The translations under genes and the position numbers were made by a program. This document shows positions 43,416 to 53,908 of a stretch of DNA of 57,853 nt, piece after piece (position 1 is the stretch's first letter; the number at the start of each line of letters is the position of its first letter). Origin of the DNA: Candidatus Woesearchaeota archaeon (GTDB lineage Archaea; Nanobdellota; Nanobdellia; Woesearchaeales; DSVV01); assembly GCA_016214075.1 (NCBI GenBank), contig JACRPI010000011.1, positions 1 through 57,853 on the forward strand, given 5' to 3'. A model generated the notes under the pieces. It was not told where the DNA came from, searched no databases, and was given only the letters and a program-made list of their open reading frames with translations.

Positions 43416-43577
43416 ATGGATGATCTATTCAAAAAATTACGAAAAAAAATTAGGGAAGAGTATGAAAATATTTTTGAAGTAGATGAGAAATCAGATCTTC
43501 CAATCCATGAGCGGTATACGAAAGAAGAAGATATCCAGCAAATGCGTTCGGAGAAAAAGAAAAAGAGAATGAAATAA
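43416..43577 (+). CDS. Small basic protein, 53 residues
   Basis: This short gene encodes MDDLFKKLRKKIREEYENIF and ends KKKKRMK. It is highly charged and probably helical. AAGGTAAGT precedes the ATG as ribosome binding site. It is placed between 42282 and the DagK-like gene, whose ATG follows one base after this stop, a spacing typical of operon members. No family is recognised. Confidence 0.7.
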   Translation: MDDLFKKLRKKIREEYENIFEVDEKSDLPIHERYTKEEDIQQMRSEKKKKRMK

Positions 43578-43578
43578 C

Positions 43579-44445
43579 ATGCAGGCAAAGACACTGCTTA
43601 TTATCAATCCTGCTTCAGGAAAAGCAGCAGCGAGTGTAGTGCATCTTATTGAAAGAACGCTTGCAGTATTTCCAGCAATTAGTGTGATGAAGACAGCGAA
43701 GAAAGGAGATGCCGCGTTGTTTGCGAAAAAAACAGGTGCAGAGAGAATTCTTATTGCGGGGGGCGATGGCACAATTAACGAAGTCCTTAATGGACTGATG
43801 AAGAATCCACGGCAGAAGAAGCAAACAATAGGAATAATTCCATTGGGAACCTCAAATATGGTTGGCCGATCCTTTGGCATTCCTGGAGATATAGACAAGG
43901 CGCTTAACATCATAAAGAAGGGGAAAAGACAGCATATTGATGTAGGAAAAGCAAATCACAGGTATTTCCTTATTGGTGCAGGTGTTGGGGTAGATGCAGC
44001 AATGTATAGGAATGTTGAACCGCTTCTGAAAAAAATATTTGGAGAGATTGCATACCCTGTTGCCTTGGTAAAAACAATTTTGACGCATGATCCGCAGGAG
44101 CTCACATTGCATTTTTCAGGAAAAAAAGTTTCTTGTTATTATGCGCTAGTCTGTAATATAGGCAAATTCTCGGGAATCTTAGAAATAGTGCCAAACTCTC
44201 GGCCAGATGATGGAAGTCTTGATGTCATTGTTTTCCAAAACAAAGACGTTATGAATCAATTTAAATATTGTCTTGGTCTTGCAACAAAGAAACATGCATC
44301 ATTCTCCGATGTTAAGATATTTAAAGTTAAGAAAGTAAAGATTACAGGAAAAGATGCGATGGTGCATTGCGATGCAGAGCTGATAGGAAAAACACCAGTA
44401 AAAATAACGTGTGTTCCTCGAGCAATAGCAATTTTTGTTCCATAA
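43579..44445 (+). CDS. Diacylglycerol kinase family lipid kinase
   Basis: A 288-residue DagK/LCB5/YegS-type kinase that would phosphorylate a lipid alcohol with ATP. The N-terminal NPASGKAAA (about 9-18), the nucleotide-binding GGDGTINEV (about 61-69), the IPLGTSNMVGRSFGIP motif (about 90-105) and the later DDGSLDVIVF (about 215) are all intact. The length is slightly below bacterial DgkB (about 300). The substrate cannot be told from sequence. In an archaeon it may be an archaetidyl-type diol or a scavenged lipid. Confidence 0.93.
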   Translation: MQAKTLLIINPASGKAAASVVHLIERTLAVFPAISVMKTAKKGDAALFAKKTGAERILIAGGDGTINEVLNGLMKNPRQKKQTIGIIPLGTSNMVGRSFGIPGDIDKALNIIKKGKRQHIDVGKANHRYFLIGAGVGVDAAMYRNVEPLLKKIFGEIAYPVALVKTILTHDPQELTLHFSGKKVSCYYALVCNIGKFSGILEIVPNSRPDDGSLDVIVFQNKDVMNQFKYCLGLATKKHASFSDVKIFKVKKVKITGKDAMVHCDAELIGKTPVKITCVPRAIAIFVP

Positions 44446-44458
44446 AGAAGGTGAGAAA

Positions 44459-44731
44459 ATGTTACGCGCAACAATTCAGTTGTTAGAAGAGTTTGAAGAA
44501 GAGATGGGTTCTGATAAAATTGGAAACACAGATGAGCTTCGTGCGAGTGCGGAAAGAATTAAAAAACGCGTAGACTCCATTGCAAAGCTGCTCGATGTTC
44601 TTGAAAAGCATGGCTGGACATGGACAACAGGAGCAAGAGATATTATTCTCTTGAAAAACACTACAAAAGAAGAGGCGAAAAAAGAATGGAAAACATTAAA
44701 AATCCCAGAAGGAATTATATCATTTGATTAA
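44459..44731 (+). CDS. Small uncharacterised protein, 90 residues
   Basis: The ATG at 44459 follows AAGGTGAG, a clear ribosome binding site. The longer frame starting at 44435 overlaps the DagK stop and has none. The product is a small soluble helical protein, [17 protein letters not shown] to PEGIISFD, with the [12 protein letters not shown] segment near the middle. No family is recognised. It ends four bases into the convergent gyrA stop. Confidence 0.8.
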   Translation: MLRATIQLLEEFEEEMGSDKIGNTDELRASAERIKKRVDSIAKLLDVLEKHGWTWTTGARDIILLKNTTKEEAKKEWKTLKIPEGIISFD

Positions 44732-47271
44732 GGACTTCCTTGTGTGGTATTGTTGTTATTCGTTTGTATTTCAACAACGCCTTCTTCTCGCGCGATTTTA
44801 GCACAGGCAACAACATTGTCTCCTCCTTCAAGTTTCATGAGTCGAACTCCTTGCGTGTTCCTTCCAATAACAGAAACTGTTTTAGTGGGCATTCTAATAG
44901 TGATGCCGGATTTTGAAATAAGGACAATATCATCTTCTTCTGTAATAGATGCGACCGCAACAACAGGACCATTTCGCTCGCTGCATTGGATGTTAATGAC
45001 GCCAATTCCTCCTCTGTTAATAAGTCGATATTCTTCAAGCGCGGTTCTCTTCCCGTAACCATTTTCAGTGATAGTAAGAACAGTTTTTTGTGGATCTGCG
45101 TCAATCATCGTGATCACTTCATCATCGCCTTTAAGCGTGATGCCACAAACTCCTTTTCCACTGCGTCCAATAGGTCTTGCTTGAGATTCATGGAATCGTA
45201 CAGCAAGGCCATTGCGCGTTGCGAGCATGATTTCTCGCGTTCCATCAGTGAGGAGAACATTGACCAGTTTATCTCCGGAATCAAGAGTGATTGCGATGAT
45301 CCCTCCTGCGCGAGGTTTGGAGTACGCGATAAGGCTGGTTTTTTTTATAGTTCCGTTCTTCGTTGCCATGAGGAGATAATTATTTTCTTTAAACACTTTA
45401 ACAGGAATGCTTGCGGCAATATGTTCGTTTGGTTCAAGGTTGAGAAGATTGATAATTGCTTTTCCTTTTGCTTGTCGTGTTCCTTCTGGAATTTGATACA
45501 CTTTAAGCCAATGGACAATTCCGTGATCAGTAAAGAAAAGAATAGTGTCAAGATTATCTGCAACAAAAATGTCTTCAACAATATCTTCTTCTTTCGTGGT
45601 CGTGCCAATAACGCCTTTCCCTCCTCTGTTCTGTTGTTTGTATGTATCAACAGGAAGGCGTTTGATGTAGCCTGCTTGAGTGATCGTAACAATCATTTTG
45701 GTGTTTTCAATAAGCGCTTCATCGTCGATATTTTCTTCATCAATGTCAAGAATTTCAGTTCGTCGTTTGTCGCCATATTGTTCATTAAGTTCCTGCATTT
45801 CATTGCTGATAAGGTCAAGAATACGTTGTGGTGTTGCAAGGATTTCTTTGTATTCTTTCACAAGTTGAAGAAGGCCGTCATGTTCTTCGCGGATCTTGTT
45901 TTGTTCAAGAGAAGTTAATTTCTGAAGTTTCATGTCGAGAATTGCTTGTGATTGGATTTCGGAAAGCGCGTAATGGCCCATAAGTGCAGTTCGTGCCTTT
46001 TCTGCGGAAGTGCTTTCTTTGATGAGTGCGATTGCGCGGTCTATGTCATTAAGTGCGACAATAAGTCCTGCAAGGATATGTGCTTTTTCTTCCGCTTTGA
46101 GAAGATCATATTGTGTTCGTTTGGTCACCACATCTTTTCGATGTTCGATAAACACGAGAAGCGATTCGCGAAGCGAAAGCACGCGTGGTTCATTATTGAC
46201 TAATGCGAGCATGTTGATCGCAAAGGTGGTTTGCATGCGCGTATGTTTGAACAGTTGATTGAGAACAATGTCTGACTGCGCATCTTTTTTAAGATCGATC
46301 GAGACACGCATTCCATCTTTGTCGCTTTCATCACGAAGGTCTGCGATACCAATAATGACTTTATTTTTGATATATTCTGCAATCTCTTCAAGAAGCATTG
46401 ATTTGTTGACCATATACGGAATCTCATCAACAATAATTTTCTGCCTGCCTGCTTTTTCTTCAATATGGACTTTTGCTTTAACTTTAACCTTTCCATAACC
46501 ATTTGCAAATGCAGAAAGAATACCACTTTTGCCAGCAATAATGCCTCCTGTTGGAAAGTCAGGACCTTTGACAACATTCATGAGTGTGCGAACATCTGCG
46601 TCAGGATTTTCAAGTAAAAGACGAACAGCTGCGGTAATCTCGCTAAGGTTGTGCGGTGGCACGTTTGTTGCCATCCCAACAGCAATTCCATTCGCGCCAT
46701 TGATAAGAAGATTTGGAACTTTTCCAGGAAGCACAGAAGGTTCTTTAAGGCTGCCGTCAAAATTATCCACAAAAGACACAGTTTCTTTATCCAAATCTTG
46801 TAATAATTCTTCTGCGATCTTTTTTAGGCGCGCTTCCGTATAACGCATACTTGCTGCGTTATCCCCATCAAGACTACCAAAGTTTCCTTGCCCATCAATA
46901 AGAGGATAACGAAGAGAAAAATCCTGTGCCATACGAACAAGGGATTCATAAACAGCAGAATCGCCGTGCGGATGATATTTTCCCAAAGTTTCTCCCACGA
47001 TTCGCGCGCATTTTTTAGTAGGCTTGTTATGGACCATGTTGAGGTCATACATTGCGTACAAAATCCTCCGGTGCACTGGCTTTAATCCATCTCGTGCGTC
47101 AGGGAGTGCACGGCCAATAATGACGCTCATTGCGTAATCAAGATAAGACTGTCGCATTTCTTCTTCAATGGGTTTGAGAATTAAGTGCCCTGCTGGTGCT
47201 TCAGGAGTAATAGTTTTATCCTCTGGCGCAGGTACTTGTGGATTTTGATCTTTTTCGTCCATATTTTTCAC
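44728..47271 (-). CDS. gyrA: DNA gyrase subunit A
   Basis: A type IIA topoisomerase subunit that cuts and rejoins DNA for negative supercoiling. The 847 residues include the winged-helix/tower core with the catalytic Tyr144 in SMRYTEARL, the [11 protein letters not shown] region (about 64-74) and HPHGDSAVY. The C-terminal beta-pinwheel contains a gyrase box QQNRGGKG (about 545-552), which identifies gyrase rather than Topo IV. The start could be GTG at 47271 or ATG at 47262. gyrB is not in the window. Gyrase in archaea is usually considered of bacterial origin. Confidence 0.97.
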   Translation of the reverse strand: MKNMDEKDQNPQVPAPEDKTITPEAPAGHLILKPIEEEMRQSYLDYAMSVIIGRALPDARDGLKPVHRRILYAMYDLNMVHNKPTKKCARIVGETLGKYHPHGDSAVYESLVRMAQDFSLRYPLIDGQGNFGSLDGDNAASMRYTEARLKKIAEELLQDLDKETVSFVDNFDGSLKEPSVLPGKVPNLLINGANGIAVGMATNVPPHNLSEITAAVRLLLENPDADVRTLMNVVKGPDFPTGGIIAGKSGILSAFANGYGKVKVKAKVHIEEKAGRQKIIVDEIPYMVNKSMLLEEIAEYIKNKVIIGIADLRDESDKDGMRVSIDLKKDAQSDIVLNQLFKHTRMQTTFAINMLALVNNEPRVLSLRESLLVFIEHRKDVVTKRTQYDLLKAEEKAHILAGLIVALNDIDRAIALIKESTSAEKARTALMGHYALSEIQSQAILDMKLQKLTSLEQNKIREEHDGLLQLVKEYKEILATPQRILDLISNEMQELNEQYGDKRRTEILDIDEENIDDEALIENTKMIVTITQAGYIKRLPVDTYKQQNRGGKGVIGTTTKEEDIVEDIFVADNLDTILFFTDHGIVHWLKVYQIPEGTRQAKGKAIINLLNLEPNEHIAASIPVKVFKENNYLLMATKNGTIKKTSLIAYSKPRAGGIIAITLDSGDKLVNVLLTDGTREIMLATRNGLAVRFHESQARPIGRSGKGVCGITLKGDDEVITMIDADPQKTVLTITENGYGKRTALEEYRLINRGGIGVINIQCSERNGPVVAVASITEEDDIVLISKSGITIRMPTKTVSVIGRNTQGVRLMKLEGGDNVVACAKIAREEGVVEIQTNNNNTTQGSP

Positions 47272-47463
47272 AGTAGTTTTTTTACAAATTTACCGTCGAG
47301 AAATAACGATAAATTATAAGGAAAAAAAGAGCGTTTCTCTTTATATATGTTGCGCTTTGAAAGAAGCTTCTTTTGTCGTCGAAAAAGTCTTTTTTTGGAA
47401 AGAAAAAATGAATGACTCCTAAATCCGACAACTTTAAATACCACTTTTCCCTAAAAAAGTGTT

Positions 47464-47850
47464 ATGGATGAAAAAGTTGTGCAAAAATACCTTCTTTTGA
47501 TAGTGGTGGCAGTCGCATCTCTTGCAGTCGTCACGTTGCTTTCCTCTGTGTTGACAGGATCGACAGATATGACAGGTGCAGTAGTCAAAGGGCGGATTGC
47601 AACTTTGTGTAAAGACAATGACGCAAGCAATGCAGAGAACAAAGGTATTGTCAGCATCTTTTATGGTTCACAATTCCCAGACCAGTGTTATACAGATAAA
47701 GCAGCGTCAGAAGATCCCGTAAATACAGGAAGATATTTGCGCGAAATGATTTGCGATGTTAATGATGTGTCCTACAAAGTCTACGACTGCGGCACAAATA
47801 AATGTCAGTATGGCGCGTGTGTGGGAAGTACATATTCTTTAGTGAAATAA
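47464..47850 (+). CDS. Small exported protein with N-terminal helix
   Basis: A 128-residue protein with one membrane helix (about 10-31) directly followed by an MTGAVV motif, then an exterior domain with six cysteines (about 48-122), suggesting disulfides. A TTTAAATA box about 25 nt upstream gives a leaderless transcript. No family is recognised. Its end overlaps the convergent acetate kinase gene by 12 bases. Confidence 0.82.
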   Translation: MDEKVVQKYLLLIVVAVASLAVVTLLSSVLTGSTDMTGAVVKGRIATLCKDNDASNAENKGIVSIFYGSQFPDQCYTDKAASEDPVNTGRYLREMICDVNDVSYKVYDCGTNKCQYGACVGSTYSLVK

Positions 47851-48951
47851 TCTCATCACTTCCCTCGCAATCATTTTCTCTTCATCAGTAGGAAGCACAT
47901 AAACCTTAACTTTTCCTTTACTAATTATTCTTTGATTCAATTTATTTTTATAAACATCAAGAACAATCCCTAAATGCTGCAAGTGCGTACAAACCTTTTC
48001 CCGAACATACCATGCATTCTCGCCAACACCAGCAGTAAAAACAACTGCGTCAATTCCACCAAGAGCAGCAGTATAGGCGCCAATGTATTTTTGTATTTTA
48101 TAACAATACATCTCTAAAGCAAGAAGAGCAGTCTTCTCTTTTTTCTGCGCTTGTTTCCAAATCTCGCGCATATCATTTGTTCCAGTAATTCCTTTCAATC
48201 CACTTTCAAAATTAAGTATATAATTCATGTCTCGACATTCATTTCGCATCGCAGCAATATGAAAAACAGCGCCAACATCAATGTCTCCAGATCGTGTCCC
48301 CATCATGAGCCCTTCCATAGGAGTAAAGCCCATCGACGTATCAACACTTTTTCCATCCTTGATCGCAGAGACACTTGCGCCATTACCGAGATGACAAACA
48401 AGCAGACGAGAAGGAAGCTTTCCCAATTCTCGTTTCAATTCCTCGCAAATGTATTGATAGCTTATTCCATGAAAACCATATCTTTTAATTTTATATTTCC
48501 TGGATAAAGAAAGTGGAATCCCATAGGTTGCAGCATGCGAAGGAATTGTGCTATGAAACGAAGTATCAAAAACAGCAATATTTGGAACAGAAGGTAAGAG
48601 TTTTTTGATCGCGCGAATCCCTTCAATATTATGCGGATTATGTAATGGCGCAAGCACAGCGGCATTTTCTATATCCTTCATTATTTTCTTGTCCACAAGA
48701 ACACTTTTCGTTAATCCATTGCCATGCACGACGCGATGTCCAACAGCAGAAATATCTTGAAATGTTGTTATATAATTCTTTTTCACAAGAGTGCTTAAAA
48801 TAAAAGAAATTGCAATCTTATGATTTTTTATCTTTGTCCCAATCTCTTCAACAATCCCCCGAGTTATTTTTTTCTCAGAACTATCGTAAAGCGCATATTT
48901 CACAGAACTGCTGCCGCAGTTGAGGACAAGGATGTATTTCTGTTTATTCAT
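47839..48951 (-). CDS. ackA: Acetate kinase
   Basis: AckA interconverts acetate plus ATP with acetyl phosphate plus ADP. From MNKQ at 48951 the protein has 370 residues; an ATG at 48966 would add five. All family motifs are present: LNCGSSSVKYALYD at the start, GHRVVHG, FDTSFHSTIP, RYGFHGISY, HLGNGASVSAI, TSMGFTPMEGLMMGTRSGDID and the later FTAGVGENA. With pta at 52876 it makes the bacterial acetate pathway. Archaea more often use ADP-forming acetyl-CoA synthetase, so the pair is likely of bacterial origin. Confidence 0.97.
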   Translation of the reverse strand: MNKQKYILVLNCGSSSVKYALYDSSEKKITRGIVEEIGTKIKNHKIAISFILSTLVKKNYITTFQDISAVGHRVVHGNGLTKSVLVDKKIMKDIENAAVLAPLHNPHNIEGIRAIKKLLPSVPNIAVFDTSFHSTIPSHAATYGIPLSLSRKYKIKRYGFHGISYQYICEELKRELGKLPSRLLVCHLGNGASVSAIKDGKSVDTSMGFTPMEGLMMGTRSGDIDVGAVFHIAAMRNECRDMNYILNFESGLKGITGTNDMREIWKQAQKKEKTALLALEMYCYKIQKYIGAYTAALGGIDAVVFTAGVGENAWYVREKVCTHLQHLGIVLDVYKNKLNQRIISKGKVKVYVLPTDEEKMIAREVMRLFH

Positions 48952-49065
48952 AAGCTTCTTTCTCATTTCCTTGTATTTAATGCTTTCTCGAAGCAGGGCA
49001 CCATCACCTTTAAAAATCCCAGCAAACTAACGACAAGTTACTAACTATAACTAATCCGGGGTGGG

Positions 49066-51150
49066 ATGATGGAGTTTGTGTGGTTTATTGTAATAGTGGG
49101 TTTGTTATCGCTTCTGGCTGCAAAATTTATTGCGGATACGGTGCAGAAAGCAGAAACAGGAAATGCGAAAATGCAGGAGATTGCAGCCGCGATTCATGAA
49201 GGCGCGATGGCATTTTTGACAAGAGAATACAAAGTATTAGGATGGTTCATTCTCGCTATGGCTGTTGTGATCTTCTTCTTCTTAGATCATCCAAAAACAG
49301 CGGACATTAATGAAGGTCCATGGACAGCGTTAGCGTTTATTGTTGGTTCACTTGCCTCAATTCTTTCAGGGTATGTGGGCATGAAGATTGCGACAAAAGC
49401 AAACGTGCGAACAGCAAACGCAGCGCAGTCCAGTATTGAAAAAGCGTTTGACATTGCGTTCAAATCAGGTGCGGTATTAGGATTCGCACTTGTCGGCTTC
49501 GCAGTTGTTGGCCTTGCAGGATTTTATATTATGCTCACAAAAATGGGTATTCCAACAGAATCCGCAATGGAAATTTTAACAGGATTCGCGTTAGGCGGTT
49601 CATCAATCGCGTTATTCGCAAGAGTAGGCGGCGGAATTTATACAAAAGCAGCAGATATTGGCGCAGATCTTGTGGGAAAACTTGAAGCAGGAATTCCAGA
49701 AGATGATCCACGAAATCCGGCAGTCATTGCAGACAATGTCGGAGACAATGTCGGTGACGTCGCAGGGATGGGCGCGGATTTGTTTGGCAGTTGCGCAGAA
49801 TCAACGTGCGCGGCAATGGTTATTGGCGCGTTGGCGTTTGGTGCGCAGGGATTACAAACAGCATTATTATATCCGCTTGCAGTTTCAGCAGTAGGAATTT
49901 TAGCAGCGTTAGTAACTGTAAAGTTTGTGAGCTTAAAAGGACAGAATGTTGAAGGAGCATTAAAGATGGCATTAACAGTTGCGTCAGGCATTGTGCTTGT
50001 CGCGATGTTCTTTTTAACAAAATTGTGGCTTCCAGCAACATTCGTGCTCAATGGAATAACATACACTGCAATGGGTGTTTATATTGCGCTCGCAGTAGGA
50101 TTAATTGCAGGACTTTTAATTGGCTACACAACAGAATATTTTACATCGCACGCGTATGATCCTGTACGAAATGTCGCGAAAGCATCAGAAACAGGAGCAG
50201 CGACAAACATTATTCAAGGACTTGCGTTAGGGTATGAAAGTTCTGTGATTCCAATTGTGTTAATTGCAATTACCGTGCTTGTTTCCTTTAAATTTGCAGG
50301 ATTGTATGGAATTTCCATTGCAGCATTAGGAATGCTCGCGACATTGGTTATCGCACTCGCAATTGATGCGTATGGTCCAGTAGCAGATAATGCAGGTGGT
50401 ATTGCGGAAATGGCTGGTTTGCCAAGCGATGTTAGAAAAAAAACAGACGTCTTAGATGCAGCAGGAAACACCACAGCGGCAATTGGAAAAGGATTTGCGA
50501 TTGGCTCTGCTGCGTTGACAGCATTAGCGTTGTTCAGTGCGTTTATTGCAGCATCAGGACTTTCCGCAGTAAATCTTCTCGACAGTATGGTGATTGCGGG
50601 ATTGTTCATTGGCGGTATGCTTCCGTTTTTGTTTTCCGCAATGACGATGAAATCTGTTGCAAAAGCAGCGCAGGATATGATTGTTGAAGTGCGAAGACAG
50701 TTTAAGACAATCAAAGGATTAATGGAAGGAAAAGCAAAGCCAGATTACAAAACATGCGTTGACATTTCAACAAAAGCAGCGCTCAGAGAAATGATTGCGC
50801 CAGGAATGCTTGTTGTTCTTACGCCAATCGTTGTTGGACTTTTGTTTGGTGTTGAAGCGTTGGCAGGCGTGCTTGCGGGTATTCTTGCGTCAGGCGTTGT
50901 GCTTGCGATTGCGAAAGCAAATGCAGGCGGTGCATGGGACAATGCAAAAAAATACATCGAAGCGGGAGCGCATGGGGGAAAAGGCAGTGCATGTCATAAA
51001 GCAGCAGTGGTCGGAGACACTGTAGGAGATCCATGCAAAGATACTTCAGGTCCAAGCTTGAATATCTTGTTGAAACTCACCGCAATTATTAGTCTTGTCT
51101 TCGTGCCATTGTTCATGAAGTACGGCGGTATATTGTTGAAGTTTATGTAA
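49066..51150 (+). CDS. hppA: Membrane-bound ion-pumping pyrophosphatase
   Basis: A 694-residue integral membrane enzyme with about 16 helices that couples pyrophosphate hydrolysis to proton or sodium transport. The signature [18 protein letters not shown] is at about 225-242, and other acidic motifs include [13 protein letters not shown] and [16 protein letters not shown]. At the position that decides potassium dependence it has GNTTAA, so it belongs to the K+-dependent type. The ion (H+ or Na+) cannot be decided here. A ribosome binding site GGGGTGGG precedes the start; the second Met (49069) is equally possible. Confidence 0.96.
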   Translation: MMEFVWFIVIVGLLSLLAAKFIADTVQKAETGNAKMQEIAAAIHEGAMAFLTREYKVLGWFILAMAVVIFFFLDHPKTADINEGPWTALAFIVGSLASILSGYVGMKIATKANVRTANAAQSSIEKAFDIAFKSGAVLGFALVGFAVVGLAGFYIMLTKMGIPTESAMEILTGFALGGSSIALFARVGGGIYTKAADIGADLVGKLEAGIPEDDPRNPAVIADNVGDNVGDVAGMGADLFGSCAESTCAAMVIGALAFGAQGLQTALLYPLAVSAVGILAALVTVKFVSLKGQNVEGALKMALTVASGIVLVAMFFLTKLWLPATFVLNGITYTAMGVYIALAVGLIAGLLIGYTTEYFTSHAYDPVRNVAKASETGAATNIIQGLALGYESSVIPIVLIAITVLVSFKFAGLYGISIAALGMLATLVIALAIDAYGPVADNAGGIAEMAGLPSDVRKKTDVLDAAGNTTAAIGKGFAIGSAALTALALFSAFIAASGLSAVNLLDSMVIAGLFIGGMLPFLFSAMTMKSVAKAAQDMIVEVRRQFKTIKGLMEGKAKPDYKTCVDISTKAALREMIAPGMLVVLTPIVVGLLFGVEALAGVLAGILASGVVLAIAKANAGGAWDNAKKYIEAGAHGGKGSACHKAAVVGDTVGDPCKDTSGPSLNILLKLTAIISLVFVPLFMKYGGILLKFM

Positions 51151-51164
51151 GAATTTTTTTGTTT

Positions 51165-52016
51165 TTACTTCTTTTCTATTTTCTTTTGTTCTTTTCCTTC
51201 AAGATGAAGAAAGGTATTTCCGCTCACGACTTTCTTTCCAGTCTTTTTCTCAAGTGCAACTCTTGCGTCTCGTGCAATAGTTCCACCTTCTTTGGAAGAA
51301 GTGAGGCACTCATCATATCCTTGGCTATCTTTCGCTTTGGTGATTTCAGTGGTTGCTTTTTCTCCAAGCATAGTAAATATTAGCTCCAGGTCGGTCATAT
51401 GGTCTCGCAGATTCTGATTTTGAAATTGTGGTTCTAAGCCTTTTATTTGTTTGTGTTCTTTTATCGAAACTCCAAATGTTGCTTTTGCAATTTCATTAGT
51501 AAGAATCGAGTATGCAATTGCATCTCCAACATCTCTGTTTTTCCACTCGTCTGTCAATTCTTGTCTAATCGCAATGCCACGGAGTCTTTTTTCAATCCAG
51601 TCTTTTGGATATCCTTTGAGTTCATAATATTCTTTTGCGCGTTGTTGGGCGAGTTCAGGGTTTTCAATTTCTTGTACTCTTTCATAGCCTACTTTTGCGA
51701 GCCATTGTTTGAATGGTTCTGCTTTTTTAGAAGGAACGGATTGGATTATTCTGAACATGTTCTTAGTGTTAGCGCAGTCTGTTTCTCTTAGTTTACCATC
51801 TTCTGCAGGTAGTTTCAACTGTACGATTTTATCGTACGGTTCAAATCCTTCTTCTACAAGTTTCGCTTTTAGGTCAGACCAATACCGTTTTGGTAATGCG
51901 CTTGCTTCTAGAGCTTCCACAACATCGACCACAGAAAAATACCATTCTTCATTATGGAGTACTCGACGTATTTTTTTATCTTGAAAAACAATTAGATGCT
52001 TATTCTCATCTGCCAT
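51165..52016 (-). CDS. BRO-N domain protein
   Basis: A 283-residue soluble protein with an N-terminal BRO domain (about 1-110): the strand HLIVFQDKKIRRVLHNEEWYFS, then VVDVVEAL, RYWSDLKAKL and GKLRETDCANTKNMFRIIQSVPSKKAEPFKQWLA. The C-terminal part is helical and Lys/Glu-rich, with DECLTSSKEGGTIARDARVALEK. BRO-N occurs in phage antirepressors and in chromosomal proteins related to DinD. No other phage genes lie nearby, so a DinD-like chromosomal protein is preferred. Confidence 0.8.
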   Translation of the reverse strand: MADENKHLIVFQDKKIRRVLHNEEWYFSVVDVVEALEASALPKRYWSDLKAKLVEEGFEPYDKIVQLKLPAEDGKLRETDCANTKNMFRIIQSVPSKKAEPFKQWLAKVGYERVQEIENPELAQQRAKEYYELKGYPKDWIEKRLRGIAIRQELTDEWKNRDVGDAIAYSILTNEIAKATFGVSIKEHKQIKGLEPQFQNQNLRDHMTDLELIFTMLGEKATTEITKAKDSQGYDECLTSSKEGGTIARDARVALEKKTGKKVVSGNTFLHLEGKEQKKIEKK

Positions 52017-52230
52017 GAAATTGGAATGTCTTTGTCCTTTATATATCTCACGCGCACCTGTCCAGTGCTGTGTACATGGTTGTCTTGTGGATGAGATTTT
52101 TAGAAATAATACAAATCTCTAATAAATAAGCAAAGAAAAAGAGCAAAAGCAGAAACAAATTTGTCCAGTGCTATTTCCCCCAAGAGATAAAGGCTTTCAA
52201 GATGGAACGAATATGGAGTTTGTAAAGTAA

Positions 52231-52797
52231 TTATTTTTTCTTTTTTATTTTCTTCTTCCCAATAATCTTCAAGCTAAACAAGAAAGCAACAACCTGCACG
52301 AATGCCATTAAGAAGAACAACATTCTAAATCCATACCAATTAACCAAAAATCCACCAAGCACAGCTGCGATAGAAATTAAAATCATATCTCCACCATCAA
52401 CAAGAGCCCATTCTTGCGCCTGTTTTCCAATGTCTTCATCGTTTGCGTACAATGTTTTCCATGCTGGATTAAATATGCCAAACGCAATTGCGTTCAAAAC
52501 CTGGACAACATAGATATGCCAAAGTTCTGTGATAAACAAGTAAGACGATGCGCCAATAGCGACAAAAAAATAGCCAAGACAAAGCATTTTTCGCTTATCG
52601 AGAATTTTATCCTCCAGTTTGCCAAAAATAAATGTGACAAGGCCAGCGGTTAACGTGTAGGTTCCAAAACTTGCGCCTGCGTGAAACACATTGCCCCCCA
52701 TTGATTGAACAAAAATTGCGTAAAGGGGAATAAATAGTCCAGAACCAAAAAAATTAAGATAGTTGCTGAGTAAAAGTAATCTAAGTTCAAGTTTCAT
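52231..52797 (-). CDS. Half-size MFS-type membrane protein
   Basis: This 188-residue protein has about six hydrophobic helices, half the number of normal major facilitator transporters. The loop between helices 2 and 3 is GKLEDKILDKRKMLCLGYF, matching the MFS signature (G-x-x-x-D-x-x-x-R/K-R). The start at 52797 was chosen because a TTTATAA box lies about 25 nt upstream, making it leaderless. A single-domain MFS protein would have to act as a dimer, or this could be the N-half of a split gene. No second half is seen nearby. Confidence 0.8.
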   Translation of the reverse strand: MKLELRLLLLSNYLNFFGSGLFIPLYAIFVQSMGGNVFHAGASFGTYTLTAGLVTFIFGKLEDKILDKRKMLCLGYFFVAIGASSYLFITELWHIYVVQVLNAIAFGIFNPAWKTLYANDEDIGKQAQEWALVDGGDMILISIAAVLGGFLVNWYGFRMLFFLMAFVQVVAFLFSLKIIGKKKIKKKK

Positions 52798-52875
52798 GAA
52801 CAATTCATTATTGTAAGGTTATAAATATCTATGTTTTTCAATACCAAACAAACAAAAGAAAGCACCAAGAAAAAT

Positions 52876-53868
52876 CTACCTATACCTCAACTTCCCCTGC
52901 GCCTGCATCACGGTCACAGCAGTCACTTCAACGATGTCTGCAATACTGCACCCTCTAGACAAATCATTCACCGGCTTGTTCAATCCCTGAATAATCGGAC
53001 CAATGGCGTTTGCCTTCGCTAATCGTTCAACAAGTTTGTACGCGATATTCCCCGCATCTAAATTAGGAAAAATCAACACATTCGCGTCTCCTTGTACTTT
53101 TGACTTCGGGCATTTCTGGCTAGCAATAGCAGGAACAAGCGCGGCGTCAACCTGCATTTCTCCACCAACGCAAAGTTTTGGTTTCTTTGCCTGCACAATC
53201 GCGGTTGCCTCGCGAACTTTATCAACATAATGATGTTGGCCGCTTCCATAGGTCGAGAAAGAAAGCATCGCGACTTTAGGGGTAATCCCAAGCATTGTTG
53301 CGGTCGTTGCAGTATCAATCGCAATCTCTGCAAGATCTTTTGCGTCAGGAGCGACATTGACGCTGCAGTCCGCGAAAAGAAGTAATTTGTTGTTCAAGAC
53401 CATAAAGAATACCGCGCTTGCTTTGTGAAATTTTTCATGCGTTTTAATAATCTGGAATGCAGGTCGCAGCGTATGCGCGGTAGGATGAATCGCGCCAGAG
53501 ATAACACCATCAGCGTTTCCCATATGGAGCATCATTGTTGCGAAGTACATAGGTTCTTCAAGTAATTTGCGCGCCTCTTTTTCTTGCAGTCCATGCTCTT
53601 TTCTAATGGAAAGAAGTTCTTTCAAATAGCGTGAGAAATTTGCGTCATTTGTTGGGTCTCGAATAGTCACCGCGTCAGCAGAAAGATGATGTTTTTTGAG
53701 CGCGGCAGCAATCTCTTTTTGATTCCCTATTAAAATAGGTTTTGCGATTTTTTTATTCAGAATAATTTTCACTGCTTCAATGGTTCGCGGCTCTGTTGCT
53801 TCAGGATAGCAAATGCGTTTGGGATTCTTTTGCGCTTCGCGAATAATTTTGGAGATAAACTGTTTCAT
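52876..53868 (-). CDS. pta: Phosphate acetyltransferase
   Basis: Pta moves the acetyl group between CoA and phosphate. The 330 residues match the catalytic domain alone without the N-terminal DRTGG extension of longer enzymes. Motifs present are ICYPEATEPRTIEAV at the start, GNADGVISGAIHPTAHTLRPA (about 117-137), FADCSVNVAPDAKDLAEIA, MLSFSTYGSG, GEMQVDAALVP and LIFPNLDAGNIAYK. It works with AckA at 47839; the two are separated by hppA, BRO and MFS genes rather than adjacent. Confidence 0.97.
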   Translation of the reverse strand: MKQFISKIIREAQKNPKRICYPEATEPRTIEAVKIILNKKIAKPILIGNQKEIAAALKKHHLSADAVTIRDPTNDANFSRYLKELLSIRKEHGLQEKEARKLLEEPMYFATMMLHMGNADGVISGAIHPTAHTLRPAFQIIKTHEKFHKASAVFFMVLNNKLLLFADCSVNVAPDAKDLAEIAIDTATTATMLGITPKVAMLSFSTYGSGQHHYVDKVREATAIVQAKKPKLCVGGEMQVDAALVPAIASQKCPKSKVQGDANVLIFPNLDAGNIAYKLVERLAKANAIGPIIQGLNKPVNDLSRGCSIADIVEVTAVTVMQAQGKLRYR

Positions 53869-53908
53869 ACATTATTTCGAGAGAAAGGTGAATATATACA
53901 TTTCGGTA

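Noticed and set aside
51165-52016. Prophage marked by the BRO-N protein
   Set aside because: No integrase, terminase, capsid or other phage genes lie nearby, and the neighbours are metabolic genes. A DinD-like chromosomal protein is more likely.
52016-52230. Direct repeat TGTCCAGTGCT twice in a 215-base gap
   Set aside because: Two 11-base copies (near 52058 and 52167) were noted, but there is no third copy, no symmetry and no nearby integrase, so it may be chance.
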